DNA from: Acetobacter senegalensis
GTDB taxonomy: Bacteria; Pseudomonadota; Alphaproteobacteria; Acetobacterales; Acetobacteraceae
DNA length: 64,000 nt
Direction of reading: 5' to 3'
Assembly: GCF_001580995.1 (NCBI RefSeq)
Contig: NZ_LHZU01000147.1
Location: forward strand, 1-64,000
Shown here: piece by piece, positions 7,712 through 16,751 of the stretch
Layout of the letters: every line of letters starts with the position of its first letter
Position numbering within the stretch: position 1 is the stretch's first letter
Notes under the pieces: model-generated
Databases searched by the model: none
The model's input: the letters and a program-made list of their open reading frames with translations, nothing else
What the model was told of the DNA's origin: nothing
Position numbers and translations under genes: made by a program

Positions 7712-10255
7712 TCAAAATTTCATACCGATGGAACCAGAAATTGTCCGTCGGCCAACATAATCGCAATAACTGGAGCTCAGGCAGCCGCCAATGGCTTTGC
7801 GGTCTGCCAAATTCGTGGCCGAGAGCGTGAGTTTTAGATGTTTCCACGGAGATGGAACTGTCGCAAAATCATAGGAGATCATGCCGTCTACCAGGACATA
7901 ATCTGGAATACGCATGGCGTTGGCGCCATCTGCAAACATCCGGCCCATGTAACGGGCCCCTCCGCCAATGGAAAGCCCCTTCATGGCACCGGACGAAAAG
8001 CGGTAGTCGAGCCAACTTGTAACCATATTGTTGGGAGTATCTGTAGGAATATTTCCCTGATAGCCGTCATTACTACGTGTAACCCGTGCATCCATATAAG
8101 TGTAGCCGATGGTTGCATTCAGTTCATTCGTCAGGCTGATTTTACCTTCTAACTCCACTCCTCTGACACGCACTTTTCCTGTTTGAACCGAGAAGTTTCC
8201 GCAATCAGAAAGCTGCGGTGCTGCCGAGCAGGTATGGGCATTATCCGCTGTGGTGACATTTGTGCGTTCCAGATTGAAAAGAGATGCGGTGAAAAGGCTG
8301 TTCAGCCCTTTTGGCTGGTATTTGGCACCGACCTCAATCTGCTTGCCCATACTTGGTTTGAATGCCTGATTAAAATAGTCGGTTCCGCTGGTGGGTTCGA
8401 ATGAGGTTGAATAACTTACATACGGTGAGAGACCAAAATCGAATAGATAGACGAGGCCAACACGGCCGGTAAAAGCATGGTCTTTTTGGGTGCTGTCGCT
8501 ATTGGTCAGGTAGTTATCAGTTTTTGTTCTTGCCCAGTCCTGCCGCAAGCCAGCCAGAAGCCGCCATTTTCTGAATGCGATTTGATCCTGGGCGTAGACA
8601 CCGTACTGCTCCTGAATAAGCGTGTTATCAGACCGCTTAATCAAGGTGGGGATGGTCAAATTACCGTAAGTTGGATGGTTTAGATCCAGATTAAGAGCCG
8701 CACTGGTACCCTGACTGGTCATATTGTCTGAGCTGAAAATACGATAGTCGAAACCGGCAACAATGGAATTATGTATTGGGCCAAGTGCGTACCTGTAAGC
8801 CAGGTTACTATCAACTTCGATCCCCTCTGTTGTGGCAGTTTGATACATGGCTGTGCGGGAAATGGTCTTCTGGTCGGCAAGCAGGCTGCCGGGCGAGAGG
8901 GTGTGGGTGTTCGTATCCACGTACATCAACCGTGTATTCTGACGAAATTCCAAATTTTCGATAATTTTTTGATGAAAATCATAGCCAAAGGAGGCCTGTT
9001 TCCTGTTGTAGTCGCAGTAGGAGCGATCACACGTATAAATATAGCGACGGAAGCGTCCATTTACGTTGGGCAGGATGGTCCCTACAGACGGTAGATAACC
9101 GCTTGAGTTACCTTGGGGGTCGATCTGCAAATTGACCATGACGGTCAGCGATGTTTTTTGGGTTGGTGTCCATTTTAACGATGGTGCCAGCGCAAAACGT
9201 TCTGGTGTGCCGTAGTCACCTTTAAGGCCCGCCTTGCGGGCAATCGCCTCAATACGGTAGGCAAAATGCCTATCCCTCAGCGTGCCTCCAACATCCACAT
9301 TGCCTTCGTAAAGATTGTAGGCACCGATATTGATGCGGCCACTCTGGAAAGTTTCTCCTGTGGGACGCTTGGTGACCATATTAATTAGGCCGCCTGAGCC
9401 ATTCTGGCCATATAAAACAGACGCAGGACCTTTCAGCACTTCCACACGTTCAAGGAAGTAAGGATCCACTTGGGCAACAGCAAGCGTACCCGAGGGAGTT
9501 AACTGTAGGCCATCCTGATAAATATTGTTGATACTGTAAAAGCCACGAATACGGATGCGATCAAAATAGGTCGTGCTAGGCTGAACACCGCTCACCACGC
9601 CAGGAGTGTAGCGTAGAGCGTCTGCTAATCTCTTGGGCTTGAGGCGCTCCATTTCCTCGGCAGTGATAACGTTGATAGTCTGAGGCGTTTCTACCAGAGA
9701 GGTGTCCGTCTTGGTCGCTGTGGCACTACGTTTGGCAACAAAACCTTGCACGGGGCCCCACGCAGACTCACTCGCTCCCCTCACGGAGACAGGACCAAGC
9801 GCAATGGCGCCATCGGGCGTGTAAGCTGCAGTATTTGTGGGATCCGCCATAAGGGCGGCGGCATTTGTCGAGATAATACGGGCACGGAGGCCGGTACCGG
9901 AAAGCAATGTTCTAAGTGCTTGCGATGGAGGCATTACCCCGGAAACGGGGGAGGCCATTTTGCCTTGCGCCAAAGAAGACGGGTAACTGATCTGCCACCC
10001 AGTTTGGCTTAGAAACGCATTTATTGCTTCTGGAAGAGGTTGGGCAGGAAGCGAAAATTTTTCGCTTTTTTCTAGATTTACCGTCGACAGTGGCGCTCCT
10101 TGCGCTGTTGCCTGTGCGCAAGCCAGTTGTGGTTGCAAGGTAACAAAGGCGCAGCTTAAGAGAGAAGGGGTGAGCAAAGCGTGTATTAAGTATCTGTGGT
10201 GACCTGTCTGCCCGTAAGTTGCTACGCCCATTACGTTTCCGGAGCTTTTTATCAC
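7712..10255 (-). CDS. TonB-dependent ferric siderophore receptor with STN signalling domain
   Basis: An 847-residue outer-membrane receptor. A signal peptide ends near LACAQA. A secretin/TonB N-terminal (STN) domain follows at about residues 65-118 (FSLPAQPLPEAINAFLSQTGW), then a plug with VETPQTINVITAEEM and RIRIRGFYSINNIYQDG, and a beta-barrel ending in the terminal aromatic motif GSIGMKF. The STN domain is the part that signals to a FecR-type anti-sigma factor, and a FecI/FecR pair lies divergently upstream. The chosen start is the GTG at 10255, preceded by AAGGTG; an internal ATG at 10231 is possible. It is the first gene of the six-gene operon. The plug resembles FpvA/FhuA-type receptors; the ligand is unknown. 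Confidence 0.93.
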   Translation of the reverse strand: MIKSSGNVMGVATYGQTGHHRYLIHALLTPSLLSCAFVTLQPQLACAQATAQGAPLSTVNLEKSEKFSLPAQPLPEAINAFLSQTGWQISYPSSLAQGKMASPVSGVMPPSQALRTLLSGTGLRARIISTNAAALMADPTNTAAYTPDGAIALGPVSVRGASESAWGPVQGFVAKRSATATKTDTSLVETPQTINVITAEEMERLKPKRLADALRYTPGVVSGVQPSTTYFDRIRIRGFYSINNIYQDGLQLTPSGTLAVAQVDPYFLERVEVLKGPASVLYGQNGSGGLINMVTKRPTGETFQSGRINIGAYNLYEGNVDVGGTLRDRHFAYRIEAIARKAGLKGDYGTPERFALAPSLKWTPTQKTSLTVMVNLQIDPQGNSSGYLPSVGTILPNVNGRFRRYIYTCDRSYCDYNRKQASFGYDFHQKIIENLEFRQNTRLMYVDTNTHTLSPGSLLADQKTISRTAMYQTATTEGIEVDSNLAYRYALGPIHNSIVAGFDYRIFSSDNMTSQGTSAALNLDLNHPTYGNLTIPTLIKRSDNTLIQEQYGVYAQDQIAFRKWRLLAGLRQDWARTKTDNYLTNSDSTQKDHAFTGRVGLVYLFDFGLSPYVSYSTSFEPTSGTDYFNQAFKPSMGKQIEVGAKYQPKGLNSLFTASLFNLERTNVTTADNAHTCSAAPQLSDCGNFSVQTGKVRVRGVELEGKISLTNELNATIGYTYMDARVTRSNDGYQGNIPTDTPNNMVTSWLDYRFSSGAMKGLSIGGGARYMGRMFADGANAMRIPDYVLVDGMISYDFATVPSPWKHLKLTLSATNLADRKAIGGCLSSSYCDYVGRRTISGSIGMKF

Positions 10256-10433
10256 TATTTACACCTTTTTTCTGGCGATTTTCCTGCGTTGTCCGGCACG
10301 CAAGTTTCGTTCTTTCATCTCCTTGACGTTTCAGCTGCACTAAGTCGGAAAAAAAATAGCGATATTTTTGAGTAGGCGTTGCGAGGTTGGCAACACCACA
10401 TGACATCAACGTGTCGCCCCCTATTTTTTTTGA

Positions 10434-10459
10434 TTGCAATTAATAATCACAATCAATAA
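10434..10459. promoter_or_regulatory. Fur-box-like site before fecI
   Basis: TTGCAATTAATAATCACAATCAATAA lies about 70 bases before the sigma factor start and 180 before the receptor start. It resembles the AT-rich TTGC-N-ATTATT pattern of alphaproteobacterial Fur boxes. Iron-dependent repression of the sigma gene is the expected role. The match was made by eye, without a scored matrix. Confidence 0.4.
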
Positions 10460-10530
10460 TGGGTGCAGGGTATTCGGGAAAGTGCACCTGTTATTTCTCA
10501 GGGTAGTTTGCAGGGTGGGAGTATGAGCGG

Positions 10531-11046
10531 ATGTCTCCGGCGCTGAACGTTATCTTCAGATTGCGCCGCCAGTCTCTTATTCTGTCGTTGTTAAGGATTG
10601 TAAGAGATCCACATACGGCTGAAGATCTGGCGCAGGAAGCCTATATTCGCGTATGCCGAGCGCTAGAGGCTGGAGGTGTGGAGCGTGTGGAGCCATTCCT
10701 GCATCAGACAGCCCGTAATATCGCGTTTGATCATCAGAGGCGATGCAAGGCGCGTAGAAAAATAGAAGCAGTTTCGCTTGATGATCAAATGGTGGACATT
10801 ATTGCAGATGATACACCGTCCGTTGAGCGGATATTGCAAGACCGGCAACGGTTGAAACTGCTCCGGCAAACGGTATCCCGGTTGCCACGTAGAACACAAA
10901 TTGTAATGCATCTGAGCCGTATAGAAGGGTGGACTAATCGCAGGATTGCCGCCCATCTAGGGGTCTCTGAACGTACCGTATTTAACGATCTGAAAATGGC
11001 GCTGGCGCATTGTGTTGAGCAGATGGGCGGATTTGATGGTGATTGA
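10531..11046 (+). CDS. fecI: FecI-type ECF RNA polymerase sigma factor
   Basis: A 171-residue ECF sigma factor. Region 2 carries RDPHTAEDLAQEAYIRV at about residues 25-41 (core-polymerase binding and -10 recognition). Region 4 carries LPRRTQIVMHLSRIEGWTN and the helix-turn-helix IAAHLGVSERTVFNDL near the C-terminus. Together with the FecR gene that follows after about 100 bases it should respond to ligand-loaded STN receptor and activate the divergent receptor-fhuCDB-monooxygenase operon. A GGTGGGAG ribosome site lies nine bases before the ATG. A Fur-box-like site sits about 70 bases upstream. Confidence 0.93.
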   Translation: MSPALNVIFRLRRQSLILSLLRIVRDPHTAEDLAQEAYIRVCRALEAGGVERVEPFLHQTARNIAFDHQRRCKARRKIEAVSLDDQMVDIIADDTPSVERILQDRQRLKLLRQTVSRLPRRTQIVMHLSRIEGWTNRRIAAHLGVSERTVFNDLKMALAHCVEQMGGFDGD

Positions 11047-11153
11047 TCTGTCGTTTCAGATTTTATTTTCTTTGCCTGTTTGTGAAGTGGGAAGCGTCTA
11101 AGGTATAATACTTCCTGCACGCAGCACGAATTACGGGCATTGGATAGGTTTAA

Positions 11154-12161
11154 GTGGAACAGGACAATTCATCCAAGGACAGGCTTGATAGCGAAAGCAT
11201 GGATAATGCCAAGCTGCAGGACGAAGCATTGGAATGGTTTGTAAGGTTACTCGGTCAAGAAGTAGATCAGCCAACGCTCCATGCTTTTGAGCGCTGGCAT
11301 GGCCGTAGTTCCCGTCATGCTCAAGCATATTTAGTTATTGAGGCAATGTGGCAATCCAGAGCTTTCGAGAATGCTGTAGGTGAGTTTTCCGAGGTTGCAG
11401 GTATAGAGAGGATTCACAAGCAAAAATCCAGGCGTGGCAGGCCATTAAAACAGTACGTCTGTCTGGCCGCTGCTGGGTTCGCGGCTGTAATGGTATGTGT
11501 ATGGACGCTTCCTGAGGTTATTCTTCACTGGCGCGCGGATTATGTTACGGTCGCCGGACAGCAAACTGGTGTTGTTCTCCCAGATGGCTCAAAAATGACG
11601 ATGAATACGGACTCTGCTGTAGCGATCAATTTCCATGATGGGCACCGGAAGGTAACTCTTTTGCAAGGAGAAGCCTTTTTTGATGTCCGGCATGATGCCA
11701 TGCATCCATTTCTGGTAACTGGACCATTTGGTATTACAAAAGTTACAGGAACCGCTTTTTCCGTTAGGATTGATAGGCAGCAAGATCGCGTTATTCTGGA
11801 ACGGGGGCATGTTGATGTGCGGTTGCGTAGTGGAGGTGGGGGACACACGCAGCTTGATCCTGGGGAAATGGTGACAGCATCTTATCAGCAACTTTCAGGA
11901 GTAACGAAGTCCGATCCATCTATAGCTTTGGCTTGGCGTAATGGTCGTCTTGTTTTCGACGCTCAGCCATTTACGGACGTTGTGCATGAGTTATCCCGCT
12001 ACTACGCTGGGAGAGTTTTCATCATAAAGAGTGGGCTTGAAAAAAGTCTGGTTAGCGGAAATTTTAGATTAGATGATATAGAAAGCGCGTTTCGCACTCT
12101 TTCCGAGTCCTGTGGGGTCACAATTACATATTTACCAGGCGGTACAATTCTTTTCCGTTAA
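11154..12161 (+). CDS. fecR: FecR-type anti-sigma factor / signal transducer
   Basis: A 335-residue inner-membrane regulator. Residues 20-65 form the cytoplasmic sigma-binding domain (DUF4880 type: ALEWFVRLLGQEVDQPTLHAFERWHG). A single membrane helix spans about 101-119. The periplasmic FecR domain follows (LPDGSKMTMNTDSAVAINF, LLQGEAFFDVRHD), with a C-terminal part (QPFTDVVHELSRYY) that is STN-like and meets the receptor. The start is a GTG at 11154; a later ATG would remove part of the sigma-binding domain. It pairs with the FecI gene upstream and most likely with the STN receptor encoded divergently. Confidence 0.92.
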   Translation: MEQDNSSKDRLDSESMDNAKLQDEALEWFVRLLGQEVDQPTLHAFERWHGRSSRHAQAYLVIEAMWQSRAFENAVGEFSEVAGIERIHKQKSRRGRPLKQYVCLAAAGFAAVMVCVWTLPEVILHWRADYVTVAGQQTGVVLPDGSKMTMNTDSAVAINFHDGHRKVTLLQGEAFFDVRHDAMHPFLVTGPFGITKVTGTAFSVRIDRQQDRVILERGHVDVRLRSGGGGHTQLDPGEMVTASYQQLSGVTKSDPSIALAWRNGRLVFDAQPFTDVVHELSRYYAGRVFIIKSGLEKSLVSGNFRLDDIESAFRTLSESCGVTITYLPGGTILFR

Positions 12162-12194
12162 TTTTGATCTTTATTATATGATAAAAATCAAAAA
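12162..12194 (+). terminator. AT-rich hairpin after fecR
   Basis: Directly after the fecR stop, TTTTGAT-C-TTTAT is followed by TATATG and then ATAAA-A-ATCAAAA, forming a long AT-rich stem of about 12 pairs with one bulge. Such a stem between converging transcription units could end transcription in both directions. It lacks the usual GC core. Confidence 0.4.
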
Positions 12195-12475
12195 CTCTCC
12201 TACATAAATTCTGTAATTGGGGGCCTTTTGATTACCATATGCTCGGGGATCGGCTACGTGAGGAGGCCTCCAAGCGCTTTGAAACGGCTAATATGGCACC
12301 ATTTGCGCGAAATCCTGTAATTTGACGACACGTCGCTGCAAGGGCCCATGGCACTGTGTAGAGATCTTGGCTGGTGGTAAAACGCCCCACTTTGGTTAAA
12401 ATGCAGAGAGGGCAACACTAAAACGGATCATCGGTCTGCGTATCTCGAAATAGAAAACATCCCGACAGAATTTCA
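12195..12475. other. Gene-free stretch between convergent operons
   Basis: No gene seen. Bases 12300-12420 contain non-coding sequence with the look of an insertion-sequence end (GGTGGTAAAACGCCCCACT), perhaps of an IS21-type element. No transposase fragment or paired terminal repeat supports this. Confidence 0.3.
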
Positions 12476-13288
12476 TTAATTGTTCTTTGGTTCTTTCAAG
12501 TTCAGTTTTTGAACAAGAAAATCCATTATATGATTACGAAGATCCGAATAGCCTTTCTGGTGATGTATTTCTGCCCGTGACCTCTCCTTGGGGAGAGGGT
12601 TCTGAACAACTTCTGCTATATGTGCGTTTGGCCCTGAGCTCATTAACAAAAGGCGATCAGCTAAAAGAATGGCTTCGTCGATATCGTGAGTAATCATGAA
12701 CACGGTTTGGTGTGTTTGTGCGCAAATATTCAGGAGTTCATCTTGAATTACGCCACGTGTTAGAGCGTCAAGCGCACCGAAGGGTTCATCCATCAGCAGC
12801 AGTTCCGGCGTTGTCGAAAAAGCACGCGCTATACCCACACGTTGTCGCATACCGCCAGAAAGTTCTGATGGGCGTTTATGCATGGCTTCTTTCAGACTGA
12901 CCAGACCCAGATAATGTTCCGTCATGTTTTTCACGTCACCGCGCTGCATGCCAGGATGGCGGGACCGTATAGCCATGGCAACATTTTGCTCAACCGTTAG
13001 CCATGGCATAAGGGCATGACCTTGAAACACAACGCCCCGATCAAGTCCTGGTCCTCTGATCGTATGGCCATTTATTGAGACTTGCCCCGAAGAGGCACTT
13101 TCAAGGCCCGCCAGAATGTTGAGGATTGTACTTTTTCCACACCCAGAATGTCCGATCATGCAAACAATTTCGCCACGATCAATACTGAATGAAATATCTG
13201 AGAAAACTGGAACACCGCCTTTTGTGTAGCGTTTCTCTAGGGTATCAACAACGACAAGATGGTCGGGCTTATTCGGCTCATTCTGCAT
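12476..13288 (-). CDS. Nitrate/sulfonate/taurine-type ABC transporter ATP-binding protein
   Basis: A 270-residue ABC ATPase of the NrtD/SsuB/TauB group. Walker A GHSGCGKST is at residues 46-54, followed by signature LSGGMRQRVGIARAF and Walker B LLLMDEPFGALD. The gene is last in a six-gene minus-strand operon and overlaps the permease end by 11 bases. It energises uptake by the adjacent permease and binding protein. The group covers nitrate, bicarbonate, sulfonates, taurine and thiamine precursors, so the substrate is not settled by this protein; neighbouring redox genes and the sulfatase locus favour an organosulfur compound. Confidence 0.92.
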   Translation of the reverse strand: MQNEPNKPDHLVVVDTLEKRYTKGGVPVFSDISFSIDRGEIVCMIGHSGCGKSTILNILAGLESASSGQVSINGHTIRGPGLDRGVVFQGHALMPWLTVEQNVAMAIRSRHPGMQRGDVKNMTEHYLGLVSLKEAMHKRPSELSGGMRQRVGIARAFSTTPELLLMDEPFGALDALTRGVIQDELLNICAQTHQTVFMITHDIDEAILLADRLLLMSSGPNAHIAEVVQNPLPKERSRAEIHHQKGYSDLRNHIMDFLVQKLNLKEPKNN

Positions 13289-14138
13289 AACTGACGCTCC
13301 GTTGAAGAGCCGCGAACGCTGTATCCAAAATCATTCCCGTTACACCAATGAGTAACACAGCGAGAATAACATTGGAGAGTGAAAGGTTATTCCATTGGTT
13401 CCAGACAAAATACCCAATGCCAGAACTCCCGACGAGCATTTCTGCTGCCACAATCGCTAGCCACGCAATACCGAGCCCAACACGCATACCGGTGACAATG
13501 GTTGGGGCCGCTGCAGGAAGAATGATAAGCCATAAGCGTCGAGCCCAACTCAGTTCCAGTGTGCGCGCGACGTCAAGCCACTCCTTTCGCAATCTGCTGA
13601 CACCAAAAGATGTGTTGAGTAATATCGGCCAAATGGAACAGATGAAGATTACAAAAATACCGCATTCTTCAGCATCTTTAATGGTGTAAAGAGCAATTGG
13701 CATCCATGCCAGTGGTGAGATGGGTCGCAGAATCTGAATAAATGGATTTAGCCCGGCCCGTAAAATGGGCAGTTGACCTAACAAAAGGCCTAAAGGAACG
13801 GCAACAATCACAGCAAGTCCATATCCGATAAGAACTCGGTACAGTGAAGCGCCTAACTGCCATCCAATTCCGCGGTTATTGGCATTTGTGTTATGAAAGG
13901 GTGATTTCAATTCTTGCCACGCATCGACGGCAAATTGTCTTGGAGAAGGGAAGTTGTGGCTAGCCTGCTGTGTTGCAGGCGTATGGCCCATCAACATCTC
14001 ATATTCTGCATTCTGTGCCGAAGAACTTCCAACATGAGTCTCAAACGGGAGTGTCAGGTATTGCCATGTCAGCAATAAAGCTAAAGTAAGGAGAACGCTG
14101 AGTGCAAAACCTTTTAATTTATCAGTTCTCCTCATCAT
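13278..14138 (-). CDS. Nitrate/sulfonate/taurine-type ABC transporter permease
   Basis: A 286-residue inner-membrane permease of the NrtB/SsuC type. It begins with a membrane helix (FALSVLLTLALLLTWQYL), followed by a soluble loop of about 70 residues and then the BPD_transp core. The EAA-like ATPase-docking motif lies at ARTLELSWARRLWLIILPAAAPTIVTG (positions about 190-216 of the protein). Its ATG overlaps the binding-protein stop as ATGA, and its end overlaps the ATPase gene. The long loop after the first helix is seen in NrtB/CmpB-like permeases. It forms the channel of the transporter. Confidence 0.91.
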   Translation of the reverse strand: MMRRTDKLKGFALSVLLTLALLLTWQYLTLPFETHVGSSSAQNAEYEMLMGHTPATQQASHNFPSPRQFAVDAWQELKSPFHNTNANNRGIGWQLGASLYRVLIGYGLAVIVAVPLGLLLGQLPILRAGLNPFIQILRPISPLAWMPIALYTIKDAEECGIFVIFICSIWPILLNTSFGVSRLRKEWLDVARTLELSWARRLWLIILPAAAPTIVTGMRVGLGIAWLAIVAAEMLVGSSGIGYFVWNQWNNLSLSNVILAVLLIGVTGMILDTAFAALQRSVSYAE

Positions 14139-15403
14139 GGTTGGGTACCAACTGCTGATGAAGGTAACTGCGGAGGAAAAGTTTTTCCTAAAATCTTAAA
14201 TACCGGGTAATTATTGTCGTCCGGTAATGGAAGGTCGGCTAAAGCGAGGGCGGACGCTTGATGGCGGACATCAGGCAGAAGAAAAATCTGTTCCACAATT
14301 TTTTGGCTATCAACAGTGGAAGGAATGTAGCCCCAGCGTTGCATTTGTTCCATCATCCACAATCCAGAAGAATAATAGGGAAAGGGGCTAAACTCAGCAC
14401 GATGTGGATTGTCCTGAACTTTTCCAAGACCGTCGGCATAGTGCCCGGTTAGTCCTTGCCGAATGACCAGTTCAGAATGGTTCAGGTATTCTGGTCTGGA
14501 AAGGATCTGCGCGGCTTCAAGGCGATTTTCCATGTTATGCATGAAGGCGGCAGCGCGGATCATGGCACGCTGTACCGCAGCATAAGTGTTGGGATTTTCC
14601 GTAATAAATTCTTCTGTCATGCCAAGTGCGCAGCAAGGGTGACCATCCCATATTTCGGCGGTCAGAATATGTAAAAATCCGATTTCCTCTATTACTGCAC
14701 GTTGATTGAACGGCTCCGGACCTAGAAAGCCATCAATATTTCCGGCGCGGAGATTCGCGACCATCTCTGGCGGTGCAGTTACACGAAGTGTCACATCATG
14801 ATCAGGGTCCAGGCCGTAGTGGGAAAGGTAAGCCCTGAGCATGAGGTTATGCATTGAAAATTCAAAAGGAATAGCAAAAGTCATTCCTTTCCAATTTTGT
14901 GGATCGCGACGGTTTCTATGCTTTAGCGCCAGTGTGATGGCTTGCCCGTTAATATTTTGCATCGTGACAGCACGAACAGGATGCGGGGCGTGTCCGGCCC
15001 CTGTTGAAAGAGCAAGAGGCATGGGAGAAAGCAGATGCGATGCGTCAAAATTACCGTTCAGGAGGTTATCCCGTATAAGAGCCCAACCTGCGGTTTTTTT
15101 CAGATCAACTGTAATCCCTTCATCCTGAAAAAAACCTTTTGCCTGCGCCATAATAAGCGGTGCTGCACAACTGATCGGCACAAAACCAATTTTCAGAGTA
15201 TTTTTTTCAACCGGACGTTTTGTCGCGGCAAGTGAGGGTGTCGCTGTTCCAAGGAGTGCTGCGCCTAACGTGCCAGCTATGAAACCTCGGCGAGACAAGC
15301 CATGTAAGCCACCACATGGGCATGGAAGAACGGGAACAGTCGTCGTGCACGCCAAGCTGGATGACTCTGTTTGCAGCAAAGAGCGATTTGAGTTTGGTTT
15401 CAT
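14135..15403 (-). CDS. CmpA/NrtA-type ABC transporter substrate-binding protein (Tat signal)
   Basis: A 422-residue binding protein. The N-terminal region carries a twin-arginine signal (SRRGFIAGTLGAALLG) cleaved near SLAA, so it is exported folded. The mature part has the family pattern KIGFVPISCAAPLIMAQAKGFFQDEG and later GNIDGFLGPEPFNQRAV, characteristic of nitrate/bicarbonate-binding NrtA/CmpA proteins. It is longer than SsuA-type sulfonate binders and closer to the CmpA/NrtA form. The gene starts four bases after the rubredoxin-fusion stop. Because no nitrate reductase is nearby and flavoenzymes precede it, the ligand may be an organic nitrogen or sulfur compound; this is inference. Confidence 0.9.
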   Translation of the reverse strand: MKPNSNRSLLQTESSSLACTTTVPVLPCPCGGLHGLSRRGFIAGTLGAALLGTATPSLAATKRPVEKNTLKIGFVPISCAAPLIMAQAKGFFQDEGITVDLKKTAGWALIRDNLLNGNFDASHLLSPMPLALSTGAGHAPHPVRAVTMQNINGQAITLALKHRNRRDPQNWKGMTFAIPFEFSMHNLMLRAYLSHYGLDPDHDVTLRVTAPPEMVANLRAGNIDGFLGPEPFNQRAVIEEIGFLHILTAEIWDGHPCCALGMTEEFITENPNTYAAVQRAMIRAAAFMHNMENRLEAAQILSRPEYLNHSELVIRQGLTGHYADGLGKVQDNPHRAEFSPFPYYSSGLWMMEQMQRWGYIPSTVDSQKIVEQIFLLPDVRHQASALALADLPLPDDNNYPVFKILGKTFPPQLPSSAVGTQP

Positions 15404-15407
15404 GCAG

Positions 15408-16751
15408 TCAGGCTTTCAGCGTTGCCGTAATGATGCCGCCTTGCTTCTGCTGCATAAGCAGTCGGAAGGGTGTCGCCTCCACAACATCCCATTCGGCTCT
15501 TGGGTCAGGTGTTCCCCTTAATTCCAACGGCATAATCCGGCTTTTCAGGCGAATGGGAGGGCTGGTATGCTGATAACCAGCGTGTGGCAGGCCCAGAAGA
15601 GAGTGCGCAATGGCATCGGCTTGAGCGGCGATTGGTGCAATATAGCGGCACGTCTGCCCATTCAGGCTGATGCAATCTCCCAAAGCATAAATTGATGGGT
15701 TACTTGTCCGAAGTGTTGCTTCGTCAACAATAATACCCTGTTTAGTTTGAAGGTCTGCCATATGGGCTAACCTTAAATCAGTTTCCAGGCCGATCGTGGA
15801 AATAACAATTTCAGCGTCGCACTTGTTTCCTGATGAGAGAATAATAGTTTTACCAGCAGGGGAAGGTTTAACAATATCAACTGTTGTATTGGTTATGATT
15901 GTGACGCCACGTTGGCGCAAGCGTTGCTGCAACAGCATTCCTGCCTGGGATGGAAGCAGAGATTCAAGCGGGTAGGGGCCTTGAGTGATGAGCGTAACAT
16001 CATGCCCAGCCGTTGCCGCATCTTCTGCGAGTTCACAGCCAACCAGTCCTGCGCCAACAATGACAATACGACGCGACTGTGAGCCGATTTGCGCGCGGAG
16101 CCCTAGCCAAGCATCAAGCGTGTTGATACGCCAAACCATGTTGGCGGGAAGGGAGGGCAGGGAAATAGGTCTGGCACCTTGCGCCAGCACCAAGCTTTTG
16201 TAACGGAGCGTACCGCGTGTAGTACGTAAGCTCCTCCGTGAAGCATCCAGCCCGACTGCTACTGTCTCGGCCATCAGGCGAATATTCAAACGGGCCGCAG
16301 CCTGCAGGCCTGTTTCTTTGCGGAGTTTTTCGTGTGTCAGGTTGCGGGAGAGAGCGACTGAAAGTTCAGGCTTTGTATAAATATCGCCGGAACAGGCGGT
16401 CACCAGCGTGATGGGTACCGTTGCATCCAGTTCACGCAGTTTTCGGGCTACACTCCACCCTGCTGTGCCGCCCCCAAGAATAACAATGGAATCAGTTCGC
16501 GATCGTGTAATCACCGGTGCCAGGATAGGTTGCTGCGCAGAGGGTGAGCTTGGACTGTAAAGCTCGAAATCTGCTTTTGTGACGCCGCATAACGGGCAAT
16601 ACCAGTCATCAGGAATATCTTCAAAGCGCGTGCCGGGCGCTATGCCACTATCCGGATCCCCTTTTGCTTCGTCATAAATCCATCCGCAAATTGTGCAGAT
16701 ATATGTTCTGACAGAAAGATCTTCTGGAAGCCTCGGGGATGAAGGTGTCAC
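15408..16751 (-). CDS. Rubredoxin - FAD-dependent rubredoxin reductase fusion
   Basis: A 447-residue fusion of an electron carrier and its reductase. Residues 15-62 are a rubredoxin with four iron ligands in CTICGW (Cys 19, 22) and CPLCGV (Cys 52, 55). After a Ser/Pro-rich linker, a pyridine nucleotide-disulfide oxidoreductase follows, with the FAD motif [16 protein letters not shown], the NAD(P) motif [18 protein letters not shown] and the C-terminal FAD site YALGDCISL. It should pass electrons from NAD(P)H through FAD to the rubredoxin iron and on to a partner. The acyl-CoA-dehydrogenase-like flavoenzyme gene overlaps it by ATGA, making that enzyme the likely partner. Rubredoxin and reductase are usually separate proteins, so the fusion is of note. 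Confidence 0.92.
   Translation of the reverse strand: MTPSSPRLPEDLSVRTYICTICGWIYDEAKGDPDSGIAPGTRFEDIPDDWYCPLCGVTKADFELYSPSSPSAQQPILAPVITRSRTDSIVILGGGTAGWSVARKLRELDATVPITLVTACSGDIYTKPELSVALSRNLTHEKLRKETGLQAAARLNIRLMAETVAVGLDASRRSLRTTRGTLRYKSLVLAQGARPISLPSLPANMVWRINTLDAWLGLRAQIGSQSRRIVIVGAGLVGCELAEDAATAGHDVTLITQGPYPLESLLPSQAGMLLQQRLRQRGVTIITNTTVDIVKPSPAGKTIILSSGNKCDAEIVISTIGLETDLRLAHMADLQTKQGIIVDEATLRTSNPSIYALGDCISLNGQTCRYIAPIAAQADAIAHSLLGLPHAGYQHTSPPIRLKSRIMPLELRGTPDPRAEWDVVEATPFRLLMQQKQGGIITATLKA

Noticed and set aside
12300-12420. Possible IS21-type insertion-sequence end
   Set aside because: Only the general look of the sequence suggests it; no paired terminal repeat or transposase piece was found.
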